Source: Heterohyrax brucei (lineage: Eukaryota > Chordata > Mammalia > Hyracoidea > Procaviidae). Taken from it: a stretch of DNA of 64,000 bases. A program made the translations under genes and the position numbers. The notes beneath the pieces are model-generated. The model saw only the letters and a list, made by a program, of their open reading frames with translations, had not been told where the DNA came from and made no database searches. The stretch lies in assembly GCA_028571685.1 (NCBI GenBank), contig CM053140.1, positions 60,952,201-61,016,200 on the forward strand, written 5' to 3'. Position 1 is the stretch's first letter. Each line of letters starts with the position of its first letter. Below, piece by piece: positions 32,431 through 43,333 of this stretch.

Positions 32431-33403
32431 GAAATCTGCAGAGATCAGCTCTGTGTGTGGACAGGAGCAGAAGCTGCTGGAGCCGTATCCTGGTAGGCAC
32501 ATGTAAACGTGGCTGGAACCAATCACTGCGTGCAGACTAGCATGAAAGTGAAAAACTCCTTGAGGCCACAGTCTTAGGGGTATCCCAAACTGTCATGGTC
32601 TTTACCTCCAGAACCTCACCAAGTGTAACAAGGAAGAACTGGAAGTTTAAGCAAGGGCCTGGCCAACACTGTATAATTATCACTGCATTCAGCGATGGTG
32701 CCTGGAGCTGGGGACCAGCCGGATCAGGAAGAAGACACAGCAGGTGAACACTCCATGTGTTCACCTGAAGGAAAATGGCAGGAACTTCCTCCCATCACCC
32801 TAAAAATGTCCTTCTGACTTCCTGTCATGCCAGAAATTCTGTCATTAGAGTTTTCTTTCTTTGAGTCCTTTCTCCAGATGCAGAGACCCGCCGCTGAGTA
32901 ACACTTGAAGATGCTTTTTGTATGCAACTCAGGTATGAGGACTGACAGAAAATCCGAAGAATTCATGTGGGTGAAGGATTGGAGGCAGGATTAAAACAGA
33001 AGTTATGGCACAGAGGGGGCACAGAATGCAACTGACTTATGCCCCCCAAATGAACAAGGTACAGCCTCCCACTCCCCAGGAGGAAGACACTTAAAACAGA
33101 TATTCAGGGTGTGATGGAGTAAGGCCAGGGCTAGAAACGCAGTTAAGCACACAGCCCTCCAACACTCATCTGGCCCAGTTAATCAGAGTCCTCCAGGCTT
33201 CTAACATTCCCTGATGATGGATCCTGAGAACTAAGCCTCTCTCTGTCCCAAATTTTTCCTCTTCCTTTTCTGGGAAACTCCTCTGCTCTCAGTACACAGT
33301 CTGCTTGCTGTTTATACATGTACACCACATGGCCCCTATCCAATCCCATTTCTACATCTCTTCCCAGTGGGGTGGGAATTGAATCCCTCTGTTCCACAGC
33401 ATG
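32431..33403. other. Unassigned sequence, no gene seen
   Basis: Continues the text left of the SINE. Minus frames of 75, 80 and 72 codons have no domain. Confidence 0.35.
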
Positions 33404-33578
33404 GAAACCCTGGTGGCATAAAGGTTAAATGCTACGATCTGCTAACCAAAACATCGGCAGTTCAAATCCACCAGACAGTCTTTGGAAACTCCGTGGAGCA
33501 GTTCTCTTCTGTCCTATGGGGTCATTATGGGTTGGAATCAACTTGACAGCAGTGGGTTTGGTTTTTGGTTTGGTATCC
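33404..33578 (+). mobile_element. Afrotherian SINE, type 1
   Basis: AAACCCTGGTGGCATAAAGG head with A box relic, GGCAGTTCAAATCCACCAG B box, GGTTGGAATCAACTTGACAG tail and a TTTGGTTTTTGGTTTGG terminus. Confidence 0.92.
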
Positions 33579-33774
33579 TGCAGCACAGGAGAGATGCATA
33601 CACACCATCATGCCTGCATCTGTTGCTGGAGGAGTAAACTGCTGGCCACAGGGGACCAATACCTGGTATTAAAGCTACCTTTCTCTGTCTGTTCTCTTTG
33701 TTAAAAAAGCATTGCTCCTTCCAGACAGGCACTGTAAAACCACAACCTTACCAACCTGAAGAGAAGAGGCAGTC

Positions 33775-34295
33775 AGAGAAACTTCCCTGAGCAATGGCAC
33801 AACGCACAATTGGCATGGTGACACAGAGCTGGAAGAATGTTTCAAGCAGCAGAAACAGTATGTGCAAAGGCCCAGAAGAATGTGAACCCACAGTATGGAT
33901 GCCACACTGAAAGAAGCCCAGACGATAGGTAGGGACGTGGCGATACATGGTCCCAAGAGTCCTGTGGTGTCAGTGGGATGAAGAGGGCCTGGAGGGCACG
34001 GGCAGCAGTGGAACGAGAGCTTTATCCCAAGGGCAGCAGGAGCCAGACAAGGGTTAGGACCAGGGATGAGAGAGATCAGAACTGCAACCATGAAAGTCTC
34101 CCCAGATTGCAGTGTAGGAGACATGCCTGCAAAGCGGCTCCGAGTGCCCAGGCCACACCCAGCACATAAAGAAGGAATGAGTGATTGTGAAGACAAGGAA
34201 GCTATTTCAGGGGTCCAAGAGAGAGCTGATGGAGGTTACCCAAGGACACAGCAGTGGGCACTGAGAGAAGCAGGTGACCTGAGAGGAGTCTGCAA
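33775..34295 (-). mobile_element. L2 LINE 3' region
   Basis: GCAGAAACAGTATGTGCAAA, GGCCCAGAAGAATGTG, GAAGCTATTTCAGGGGTCCA and GAGCTGATGGAGGTTA follow reversed L2. The 173-codon minus frame 33675-34196 lies along the sense of this LINE 3' UTR and is not a gene. Confidence 0.75.
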
Positions 34296-34324
34296 GGAAG
34301 AATGGACTGGATTGAGTGGTACAT

Positions 34325-34560
34325 GTGTGTAATAATGTGTGTGTCTGTCTGTGTATGTCTGCGTATAGGATGAACATGCCTATGTATATTGGGGGAATTG
34401 TGAGTTGATGAGTTGTATGTATCTCTCTCTCTCTTTCTCTCTTTCAGTACATATGTGTGTATGTGTCTGTGTGTGTGTTGAGAGAGTGCTTAAATGTGAG
34501 TCCTGTGTACCTGTGTGTGTCTGTGTGTGCACTGCATGTCTCTCCACACCTACGTGCACA
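34325..34560. repeat. Compound TG/TC microsatellite region
   Basis: Interrupted (TG)n with TCTG units, a (TC)n block at about 34422-34446, then further (TG)n. Frames of 64-75 codons through it are artefacts. Confidence 0.9.
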
Positions 34561-35384
34561 TACAGAGAGCTCCGGGTAGAGCCCACAGGGATTCCCTAAG
34601 GCCCAGGACCCAGGAGAGCCTGAGTCCAGGACACCAGGCTCCTGGTCCAGTGCTCTGTCCACTGCCCACACTGCCCCCCATTATGGAGGAGGTCCGTCTG
34701 CCTCCAGCCCCACCTCTGCCCCGGCTCCTCTCCCTGTCCCCAGCTGTGACTGCCGTTAATGCTTTGCTGGTTTCCGATCATTTTCTGCAATTTGGGAAAC
34801 AGTTTCTTCGGTTCACTGCAAAAGGTGCTCCCCTTCCCTTCCCTGGAGTTTCGGGAAAAGTGTCCCCTTGTAATTGAGCAAAGACAGGAGTAAGAAAAAT
34901 GAAAAACCTTGGTAGGGGGAAAAGAAAGGCAGCCGCAGATCTGAGGATGATCGCAGGGAGGTGAGGAGAGTGAGTCTTTAACCAAATTATGTTTTAACTA
35001 AGGATGCGTTCTGTTCACTCCCTAATCACCAGCCTCACGATCTCCTGTGAGTCATACCAGAAAAGGGCAGTGCGTGACCAGACAACTCACGACAGCCTGT
35101 TAACCAGACCAGCTCCTCCAGCTCATTTCAGTCCTGGTCGGCAGAAGGGCTGGGGCTTCTGGAGAGTCCAGGCAGCTGTGACTGCTTAAGTCTGTCAGTA
35201 AATGAGGTGTTTGTCCAACACTGGCCCGCACCCTTATCCCTGTGATTTCCTCCTGCACCCCACAGAGGACCCTTGCTTCCCAAAGCTCTGATGGCCGCCC
35301 CCTTATAGCATCTCTACATACAGGTCCAGCCCCTAATATGTCTAAGCATCTGTAATTTATCCAATATAAGGCCAGATGCCAGGC
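34561..35384. other. Unassigned sequence with possible conserved block
   Basis: Contains a motif-rich block at 34740-34880 (TGCCGTTAATGCTTTGCTGG, TTTGGGAAACAGTTTCTTCG, TTGTAATTGAGCAAAG). No exon called. Confidence 0.35.
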
Positions 35385-35765
35385 ATTTGTATAACTAAGG
35401 CAAACACAATCTGTCCCCATCAGATTTCCAGTCAAGTCAGTTGGGCTAACATTAAGCCAGAAAGTATGTAAATAATAAGCAACAGTGTAACGACCACACC
35501 AGGGACCTAGCCTCGTGGGGGTGGGGGGCAGGAGGGCTTCCTGGAGGAAGAGACACTTCTATGCAGAGACCTAAAGATTACAGAGTCATCAGGTGAGGTG
35601 CCACTGCATCAGGTGAGGCGCTGCAGCGGATGCTCCAGGCAGAGGGAACACATGTACCAAGGCTCAGGAGTCTGAGCGGCAGAAGAAAGACCAGGTGACT
35701 GGATCATCTTGAACAGGGGCGGAAGCAGGGCTGAGAGTGCAGAGGTGGGTAGAGCCATTCTTCCT
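35385..35765 (-). mobile_element. L2 LINE 3' region with internal 20-bp duplication
   Basis: GAGGGCTTCCTGGAGGAAGA, CTCCAGGCAGAGGGAACACA and ACCAAGGCTCAGGAG are reversed L2. A tandem pair of 20-bp units (35587-35606, 35607-35626; 16 identical positions) sits inside. Confidence 0.75.
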
Positions 35766-36044
35766 GCCCCTGGGAGGTGCAACAGGAATGCAATGTTATA
35801 CTAGTGTTGACAGAAGGTAACACAAGTTGTTACGCTGTGCTTCTAAAGTTCCTTTGGGAGATGTGTGGAGAAGGTTGGCTACCAGGGGTGAGAGGCAGAT
35901 CTGCTGAAGAGTGGTAAGGAAACGTGGGACAGACAAGCCCACTGGGGAAGTGAGGACAAGGGTGCCTCAGACTATCCGAGCTGCTCCTGGTTTCCTGGGG
36001 TCTGTACATCCTGATCAGGACTCACCATAGAGCACAGAATAAAA

Positions 36045-36665
36045 TAAGTGAACACAAATCTCCTACCCAAGAATGAAGGACATCAAAGACATGAGAAAAA
36101 TATGAACCGAGGAAACAAAAGGGGCCGTATGATCCAGAGACTGCATCAGTATGAGACCAGAAGAACTAGATGGTGCCCAGCCACCAACAATGACTGCCCT
36201 GACAGGGAATACAACATAAAGTCCCTGACATAGGTGGAGAAAAGTGGGTGTGCAGAACTAGAACTCTGTTAAAAGACCAGACTCACTGGACTGTCAGACT
36301 GGGGGTTCCCCTGAGGACATGGCCCCGACTCTCTGTTAGTCCAGAGCTGAAACCAGTACCCAAGCCAAATCTTCAAACAGAGATTGGACTGGCATATAAG
36401 GTATAGTGTGATGCTGGTGAAGAGTGTGCTTTGGGGCTTAAATATATATAAGAGGCTCTCTGGGCAGCTCCTGGCCAGAGGTAAGATGAGAGGGTGGAGG
36501 GCACAGGAGTTGACTGAATGGATACAGGGAGTACAAGGCGGAAAGGAAGTGTGTGCTGTCTCAGGGTGGGGAGAGCTGCTCAAGTTGTGTAGTGATGTGT
36601 GTGCAGATTTTTATACGTCAAATTAACTTGGACTATAAACTTTCAGTTAAAGCACAGTAATTTTG
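36045..36665 (+). repeat. Unnamed interspersed repeat, family C (copy 2)
   Basis: Aligns in sense with the reversed 13335-14010 copy: GACCAGAAGAACTAGATGGT, TTAAAAGACCAGACTCACTG, GACATGGCCCC, then ACTTTCAGTTAAAGCACAGT at the 3' end. Probably the 3' part of a retroposon of unknown class. Confidence 0.6.
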
Positions 36666-36984
36666 TTTCTTTGTTTTTTAATGGACAGGAGAAAAAAAAA
36701 CTCTTACCTAGTCACCTAACAGCTCTAGGAGTGTAATATTGATTGGAATACAGCAATGAGCACTGCTACCTTGGTATAGCTTTTAAAATGCTGAATGTAA
36801 ATTGAATTTCAATGAGAAACTATTCCCCCTCCCCCCATCAAGTCAGCAAAGATACTCAATGTGGCAACAGTGTGGCCAGAGGGTCAGTCTCAGCTTGAAA
36901 ATGTCAGCATGACCTTTCTGGAACATTCTGGAATGTTTATGCCTGCATAAGACCTGCCTTGGGCAGGGCTCCAACTCCAGCCCT
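36666..36984. other. Unassigned sequence
   Basis: T-rich and A-rich runs near 36660-36700. GGAACATTCTGGAATGTTTA at 36919 is a short palindrome. No gene. Confidence 0.35.
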
Positions 36985-37335
36985 GTACTCAGGCTGAGCG
37001 GTCGGGAACCCCAGCTTCACCACTTCTCGGTTACGTGTGCAAAGCAAGTTTCTGCATCAACCCAAGCCTGCTTCCTAGTGTGAAAAACATAGATAGTAGG
37101 AGTCTTTGTGGCTCAAACAGTTAAATATTCAAAGTTGATGGTTCGAACTCATCCAGAGGTGCCTCAAAAGATAAACCCTGGCAACCTGCTCCTGAAACGT
37201 TCACAGCAGTTCTACCCTGCACACACGGAGTCATTGTGACTTAAAATTCACTCAACAGCAACTAACAACAGTAGTGCCCCCTTTGCAGGGCTGCTGTGGG
37301 GTTAAACGAAGTGCTGTCTCATTCAGAGCAGTATC
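36985..37335 (+). mobile_element. MIR SINE split by a type 2 SINE
   Basis: TTCACCACTTCTCGGTTACG to CTAGTGTGAAAAAC, then after the insertion GGGCTGCTGTGGGGTTAAAC and GAAGTGCTGTC continue the sense MIR. Confidence 0.7.
37099..37271 (+). mobile_element. Afrotherian SINE, type 2
   Basis: GAGTCTTTGTGGCTCAAACA head, ATCCAGAGGTGCCTCAAAAG body, CACTCAACAGCAACTAACAA tail. The tail ends in the same AACAAC run as the RTE LINE. Confidence 0.88.
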
Positions 37336-37337
37336 TT

Positions 37338-37790
37338 ATGTGCTCCGTTCACTCGCTCCTTCAACACACATTTGCTGAGTGCCTCCTCTGGGCTGGCACA
37401 GTTCCTGGCATCAGGAAAATTGATGAAACCAAAAAACAGATGAAAATCCTGCTGTGAGGAGCTCAGATTCCAGGAGAAGACAGGCTCAGCTCATTAAGTA
37501 AGCAAACTGCAGAGGTGTAAGCTGGCAATAGCTGCAGAGAAAAACAGAGGAGGGTGTAAGGCAGCAGATGAGCTCCAGATCCAGGAAGAAGCCGGTGTGC
37601 CTGGAAGAGAGAACGAGTGGAAAGTGGGGTGAGATGGGGCTCAGAGGTGCTGGGGTGAGACTGTGCAGGGCTCTGGGGTGAGTGGATGTGAGCAGAGCCA
37701 GGGCAGAGGCAGGACCAGCTAGCAGGGGGCTGCACAGGACCAGGTGTGACAATGGGGCCCGAGGGGAGCCTGGAGAGGATAAGACAGCAG
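37338..37790 (-). mobile_element. L2 LINE 3' region
   Basis: CTCGCTCCTTCAACACACAT, TTGCTGAGTGCCTCCTCTGG, GGAGCTCAGATTCCAGGAGA and GTGCTGGGGTGAGACTGTGC-like text follow reversed L2. A 117-codon minus frame here is the LINE 3' UTR. Confidence 0.75.
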
Positions 37791-37871
37791 ATCTGGGTAT
37801 GTGGCAAGGTCAACAAAACAGGACTGGAGAATTATCCACTCAATAACTACTAGTAAATAACCTTTCTTTAA

Positions 37872-38020
37872 AACAAACCAAAACCCAGTGTCGTCGAGTC
37901 AATTCTGACTCATAGTGACCTATAGGTCAGAGCAGAACCAAGAAGCACCTGGCGGATTTGAACCACCAGCCTTTTGGCTGGCAGCCAGAGTACTTATCCA
38001 CTACACCACCAGGGTTTCCA
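37872..38020 (-). mobile_element. Afrotherian SINE, type 1
   Basis: AAACCAAAACCCAGTGTCGT, CGAGTCAATTCTGACTCATA, CACCACCAGGGTTTCC. Among the least diverged copies; the middle is shortened. Confidence 0.93.
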
Positions 38021-38059
38021 ACCTTTGTTGAAAGCTCATGCTGTTTCACTAAGCATCTC

Positions 38060-38300
38060 CTGATAGGAATCTAGCCTGAAAAAATAGAAATTTAGAGAGC
38101 AATTCACAAATGAAGACAGCCATTGCAGTATTATTTATGACAGTAACAAAAAAATGGAAACTCTCTAACTTTGAAAAATGGTGTTTATTTGTATAATTTA
38201 TGGCCCACCCATAAGATGGGCCATTTCCAAGAATATGTAATGAGATGGAAAACTAGTCAGACTAGAGTATCAGATCAGAAGAAGGCAAACTGTGTCACTA
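38060..38300 (+). mobile_element. L1 LINE 3' fragment
   Basis: GCAGTATTATTTATGACAGT, AACAAAAAAATGGAAACTCT, GTATAATTTATGGCCCACCC and GAATATGTAATGAGATGGAA follow the end of old L1 ORF2. Confidence 0.65.
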
Positions 38301-38736
38301 GTGTCAGATAAGAAAGAAGACACAGCCGGGGCTCACCAACGTCCAGTTACCCTTTAAGGCCCACAGGAGGACATATATCCGTGTCACCTTGATGTTCAGG
38401 GTGGCAGCGAGGCTTTCTTTGGCCAATGCTAAAAGGAAGTGGTGAGTATCCGTTGCAGGTGGGAGCATTTAAGAACCACTGGGTGACTTTCCTGTCCTTT
38501 CCTCCCTGTCACAGTGATAGTGGAAACACGTATTGAGATACTGGTACCCGGTGATGGTGGAGCCTCCATCAGCCAGGCTCTGAGTGTCCGCGATGGGCAA
38601 AGCCCTTCCTGCTGACCACGTGGACACACAGCAAGAGCAAGAAAGAACCTCTGTTGTTTGCGGAATGTTTGTTATTGCACCACATCCTAGCTTACCTCGA
38701 CTGTTGGGCTAATGTGAACTCAATCATGAAAATATA
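38301..38736. other. Unassigned sequence
   Basis: No gene or repeat recognised. Confidence 0.35.
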
Positions 38737-38888
38737 ACTGATGGCTCAGTGGTTAAGCGCTCGGCTGCTGACCAAAGGTCAGCAGTTTGAACCCACCAGC
38801 CACTCCTTGGAAACCCTATGGGAGCAGTTGTACTCTGTCCTATGGGACGGCTATGAATTAGAATCAACTCAACAGCAACAGGTTTATA
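38737..38888 (+). mobile_element. Afrotherian SINE, type 1
   Basis: TGGCTCAGTGGTTAAGCGCT (A box), AGCAGTTTGAACCCACCAGC (B box), AGAATCAACTCAACAGCAAC tail. Confidence 0.93.
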
Positions 38889-38935
38889 TTTGTATATGAA
38901 GTGAACAATGAACAAAGACATCAATATATCTGTGA

Positions 38936-38980
38936 CTGTGAATCAACGGCAATGGGTTTTGTGGTCTTTTTTTTTTCCTT
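38936..38980 (+). mobile_element. SINE tail-only fragment
   Basis: GTGAATCAACGGCAATGGGT then TTTGTGGTC and T10 is the last 30 or so bases of a type 1 SINE with nothing upstream. Confidence 0.7.
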
Positions 38981-39404
38981 TAAATATATCTACTACCTTT
39001 AGGAAATAGGGTAGCAGGTGATTTATATAGTCTTTTATGTAAGTGCTGTTTCCAAATGCCTCACCGTAAGTACACATTGCTTATGTTAAAGGAAAGTGGA
39101 CACTATTAAAAAGAACACTTCAGCCCTGGCTGAGGCCATCCACATCCCATGCTGCACCTCTCTCCCTCATCTCTGGCTCCTGGGACACTTAGCATCTGTC
39201 CTGCCCAATTAGCCCTTTATTACAAATCGTTTTGTTCCTTAATTGTCTGCCCTGCATAATTTAGCACAGTCATATACCTTCATGTTATCACACATTTAAT
39301 GTAGTGTCTCTTGGCCTCAGTCTCTTCATCTCTAAGTGCAGCAGTGGCAGAAACAGATCTTTAGAGGCCCCTAAATGCCAACACTCCCTCGGAACAGGGA
39401 AAAA
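38981..39404. other. Unassigned sequence
   Basis: AT-rich, then a possible L2 3' scrap around 39200-39290. No gene. Confidence 0.35.
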
Positions 39405-39525
39405 TAGAAGGCAGCACTGCTTTGGCACTTACTGTGTGCAGACACTGTGCTAAGGACTTTGATATGTACTGGAGCATGGGACAACAAAACAGGATTCTTG
39501 TCCTCAAGTGGGAAAATAACAAGAG
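39405..39525 (-). mobile_element. L2 LINE 3' end fragment
   Basis: GCACTTACTGTGTGCAGACA, CTGTGCTAAGGACTTTG, GACAACAAAACAGGATTCTT are reversed L2 terminal words. Confidence 0.65.
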
Positions 39526-39539
39526 CAACGTAGCAGCCA

Positions 39540-39685
39540 GTACTCACTGAGGGCCCCCTATATACTGGTGCACATCACCTCAGGCCCTCACAGAATCCCA
39601 CAGCAGATACTGTTTTACAAAGGAAGGATTCAAGGCACTAAGAGGAAAGGAATTTGCCTCAAGTGACACTCTCAAGGGAGTCCTA
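39540..39685 (-). mobile_element. MIR SINE (first of three)
   Basis: ACTCACTGAGGGCCCCCTAT, TACTGTTTTACAAAGGAAGG, AATTTGCCTCAAGTGACAC. Confidence 0.75.
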
Positions 39686-39699
39686 GAAATGTTATTTGA

Positions 39700-39905
39700 G
39701 CCCAGGGATTGTCCTCCAGCAGACTACCCTCACTGAATCCTCGCAATAATGCTGTGGGATCAATATTAGTGTGCCCATTTTACAGAGGGGAAAACCGACA
39801 AGGTTCACAGAGATTAAGTCACATTTCCAGAGTCACAGAGCAAGTCAGTGATGGAAGCTGAATTTAAACCTGGGTCTGTGACACTCTGAGGCCCCTTCTC
39901 CTTTC
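39700..39905 (-). mobile_element. MIR SINE (second of three)
   Basis: GAATCCTCGCAATAATGCTG, TGCCCATTTTACAGAGGGGA, GATTAAGTCACATTTCCAGA, GTCACAGAGCAAGTCAGTGA; a well-preserved copy. Confidence 0.88.
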
Positions 39906-40029
39906 ACTGCTCCGTGAGAGAGAAACCCAGGCAGGGTATGTGGTCCTCTAGGTGCAGGAGGGTCTGCCTACCTGAGTGCACTGGGGGCTGGAAAAATCAC
40001 CAACCCTGAATCCACAACAGTGACAGAAA

Positions 40030-40278
40030 TAACAGCCCCTTTCCATGGTGCTCACTGGAGATTGCTGAGAACGTTAGCATGTGTTATCTTGTCTAATTCT
40101 AGCTTCCACTCTGTAAAATAGGTGCTATTCCTACCTTCAACTTACTGTTGACAGGACTAAGCTCAGAAAGGTTAAGTAACTTGTCCAGCATCTTGCATCA
40201 GGGAAGTGATGGAGCCAAGACTAGAAACTATGGTCATCCAAAGCCTGTGGCTTAACCACTGGACGACACTGCCTCTCT
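40030..40278 (-). mobile_element. MIR SINE (third of three), nearly full length
   Basis: GCATGTGTTATCTTGTCTAA, AGCTCAGAAAGGTTAAGTAA, CTTGTCCAGCATCTTGC, then GGCTTAACCACTGGACGACA, the complement of the tRNA-like head. Confidence 0.88.
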
Positions 40279-41181
40279 CTACGTGTGTCTGGGACTGGAA
40301 CACCATTATCAAGGATAGCGTCTCCTTTAATTAAGTCAGCCTGTGGAGGCAGAATGTAACAGCCTCACTTTTAAGTCAGAGATATATAGGGTCAAATACT
40401 GTCCTGAGAGCGCAGTCAAAGGGCAGAGGAAGTCTGGAACACAAACAGCCTGTGTCCCAGAGACCTGCAGGCACAGGCCAGCCAGGGGCAGAACAAGTGG
40501 CCTGAGTCTACCCATGAGAGCATGGAGGAGTCGCTTTGTAACCTTGTCACTGAGGCCAGTGTTATCATCTGGGCGGGGGCAGCAGACTCATCAGGCATAG
40601 CCATGGTGACTGACAGTTACCTAAGTGATGAAGGGCATAAGTCACCACACGACTAAATCCGGCTGGTGTTTATTACCTGCATAATTGTTCTAATTGCCGT
40701 TGTCATGAGTATTAACATTATCCCACAGCCTTAAGCTCAGAAAGTCTAGAGTGGACCCCAGAGGAGGGCGAGGACTTGGCGGATGGATGTGATTTAAAAG
40801 GGAGGCAGGAGGGTAACTCGAGGCTGCTGAGAGACTCAGGAAGGGGATGGAATGTCCACACCTAGGAGGGTGTCATTTCCCAGAGCCACCCAAGGCTGCA
40901 CACACTGAATGTTAGAATCAGAGGTTGAATAAAGCAAAATGACAAAACACCATAGTCACTGGCCATATAAATATATAACATTAAGACAAGAGAATTATCA
41001 AAATCAGAGTCACAAAACAGTGAAGAATTGGGTACTTAAATGGGCCACTGTAGGACGCTAAGACCATCAGAGACTCTTGGTAACAGGACATCAGCATCTC
41101 GGACTCAGAAAAGAGATCCAGATTAAAGTCTTGGGTCTTCCTGTGAAAAACAAGGAAACTAGAGGCCTTGTTCGTAGAATT
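40279..41181. other. Unassigned sequence with possible conserved block
   Basis: 40625-40730 holds ATTACCTGCATAATTGTTCT and AATTGCCGTTGTCATGAG in repeat-free context. No coding frame of note. Confidence 0.4.
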
Positions 41182-41336
41182 AAAAATACAATTGCCATCA
41201 GCTGATTCTGAGTCATAGCAGTCTCGTGAGTGTCAGAGCTGAACTTTGCTTCCTAGGGTTTTCAGTGGCTGATTTTAAGAAGCAGCTTGCCAGGCCTTCC
41301 TTCGTCCAGGTGGATTCAGATCAGCTATGAATGAAG
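41182..41336 (-). mobile_element. Afrotherian SINE, type 2
   Basis: AATTGCCATCAGCTGATTCT, TTTTCAGTGGCTGATTTTAA, GAAGCAGCTTGCCAGGCCTT; the head side is lost. Confidence 0.82.
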
Positions 41337-41854
41337 CCCCTGTGGATCATAACAGAGTATTGGCCAGTAGAGGGCTAGGAGACGAGCCCAGCAGATTGGC
41401 AGATGCTTAGATAGCTGGTGGCCACAAAAACGGGACTTGAGCGTACTAATGACAGCGAACATGGTGGAGGACCTGGACAACAATTGTCTCTGTTATGTGT
41501 AATATCACCTGAGTCAGAGGCAGCAACTGACAACAGCAACAACAGAAGGAATGGAAAGAAAAAGAAGGTCCAGAGAGGAGGACAGGGCCGAGTTCTCACT
41601 GCAAGTATCCTTTTGATAAAGTTAACACAACCTGGAAATGATCACTGCTGGTGGCAAAAGCATTTCTTTAGATTAGTCAAAATTGATATTTTTTATGTCA
41701 AAAGCGATCAGGTATCAGGAATTTTGTGTGGTGGTTCAACGTAGTGCGGACATTTCTGCTATTGCTAGAGGTGCCTCAACTAGAGAGGTCAGAGGTCACC
41801 AGGCCCCATGAGCTGAGTCCCTCCGATGGAGCCCCCAGTTGATGTGATGACCAA
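41337..41854. other. Unassigned sequence
   Basis: A 108-codon plus frame (41418-41744) has no domain. Overlapping minus frame of 74 codons is hydrophobic by composition only. 41410-41560 may hold a further RTE 3' scrap (CGGGACTTGAGCGTACTAAT, AACTGACAACAGCAACAACA). Confidence 0.35.
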
Positions 41855-42066
41855 CCAATAAAACACCAGTGGCTGTTGACTCAGCTCTGAGCTGTGGCGG
41901 TGTCCTGTGTGTCAGAGCAGAGCTGTGCCCCACAGGGCTTTCAGAGGATGAATGCTTCACAAGTCCTTTACCAGGCCTTTCTTCCCAGGCCCTTCAGGGT
42001 GAATTCAAACTTCTGACCTTTCAGTTAACAGATGAGCACATTTTCTGTTTGCACCACTTAGGGACA
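41855..42066 (-). mobile_element. Afrotherian SINE, type 2
   Basis: AACACCAGTGGCTGTTGACT, CCCACAGGGCTTTCAGAGGA, TTACCAGGCCTTTCTTCCCA, GACCTTTCAGTTAACAGATG. Confidence 0.88.
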
Positions 42067-43074
42067 TTTGAGGACAGAAACATGAAAACAGCCCAGAAGG
42101 GACTAAGCCTGTGCCCCTACACTCCCTGTGATGCTCTCTCCCCCAGCATCCAGCACTCAACTCAGCTTCTTCCCAGAACCTAGAATTGGTGCCTTTATTT
42201 CCTCAGATCAGTTGAGGGAAGGGGCAAGGAAGCCCAGGAGAAGCTGCTCCATGCTCCCCCGCAGCTCAGTCCGTCCTTCCCAGCCTTGCCCCTAACCTAG
42301 CCCACAAGGTTCCAGTCCAGCCTCACCTTGCCCGAGCCCCTCGCTCTTCCCCAGCCACGCCTTTTCTCACCCTCTAAATCACCGAGCCCCTCCGGCCTCA
42401 GGGCCTTCTGCCTGATGCTCTTTCTGCTTTCTACCAACTGGTGAGCCCATGACCAGGCCAACTCTGTGACGGCCAGGGAGGTGGGTACAAGTCTGAGGGG
42501 GCACTGGCAGTGGTGATGGCCAAGGGTCCCCATGGGGCTGGGCTGACCCTTTGTGGCCCACTCACAGCATAGTGCTGGCAAGGAGCCTGTGTGCAGTCCT
42601 TAAGCTGTGATGTGCGCATCATTTTTGCATGTTTTGATAAATCTATAAATACAAAGTGTAATTATCCGTCATTATCATATGCTTATGTTCCACGTAGTGT
42701 ATATTGTTTCCCCAAAGAATACAAGCTGCCAATTCATCCAAGGGACAGTGATGCCAGCCTGACAACCACATGACTAATGCCACTGCTGACCGGGATGTGA
42801 CCATTCCTCATCCCGGGGACGGGCGACAGAGACAGTGAGCAAATCTCCCCATGCCAGAGGCAAGCTCTCAGGGCCAGGAGCACCGGAAGGGGCAGAGAAC
42901 AGGGGAAGAGAGAGGTCGGCCCCAGCCACTGCCTAGACTGAGTCACAGTCAGTAGGTAGGAAGGGGTGACCTGAGCACCTACCCGTGCGGCCTGCACCCA
43001 TGGGCCCACAGTGGGCAAGAGCCTGGCAGCTAGAATCTGAGAATCTGGGAGCAATCCTGTCCACCCTCACCTGG
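42067..43074. other. Unassigned single-copy-like sequence, 1 kb
   Basis: C-rich at 42180-42400 and AT-rich at 42595-42720 (TTTTTGCATGTTTTGATAAA, TACAAAGTGTAATTATCC). Short opposed frames up to 106 codons with no domain. No gene called. Confidence 0.4.
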
Positions 43075-43200
43075 CGCAGGATCACCTCCCTGAGCTCAGT
43101 GTCCTCAGTGATAAAATATGAAGGAAAATGTCACTGTCTTCATAGGATGGTTGTGAAGATTAAATGAGATGGTGCCCACAAAGGGCTCCTGGCACATGTC
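43075..43200 (+). mobile_element. MIR SINE 3' half
   Basis: CAGTGTCCTCAGTGATAAAA, GGATGGTTGTGAAGATTAAA, TGAGATGGTGCC, GCTCCTGGCACATG. Confidence 0.8.
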
Positions 43201-43287
43201 AGAAAGCTCAAGAAAACGGAGAAGTAGTCAAAACTGCAGGCCACTGAGATAGATAAGGCTCTGCGTCTCCTTGGCTGGGCCATCATG

Positions 43288-43333
43288 CTCAGTGGTTGGG
43301 CAGTTATGACTCTCAGTGGTTGGGCAGTTATGA
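43288..43333 (+). repeat. Tandem duplication, 22 bp perfect, 24-bp period
   Basis: 43288-43309 and 43312-43333 are identical and begin CTCAGTGGTTGGGCAGTTAT. The other family B copies have a single equivalent, so this is private to copy 1. Confidence 0.92.

Noticed and set aside
33675..34196. 173-codon minus-strand frame rich in Cys and Leu
   Set aside because: It coincides with an L2 3' region; the hydrophobic stretches come from its CT-rich composition.
34325..34560. Protein frames through the TG/TC microsatellite
   Set aside because: Val-Cys and Thr-His repeats are direct translations of simple sequence.
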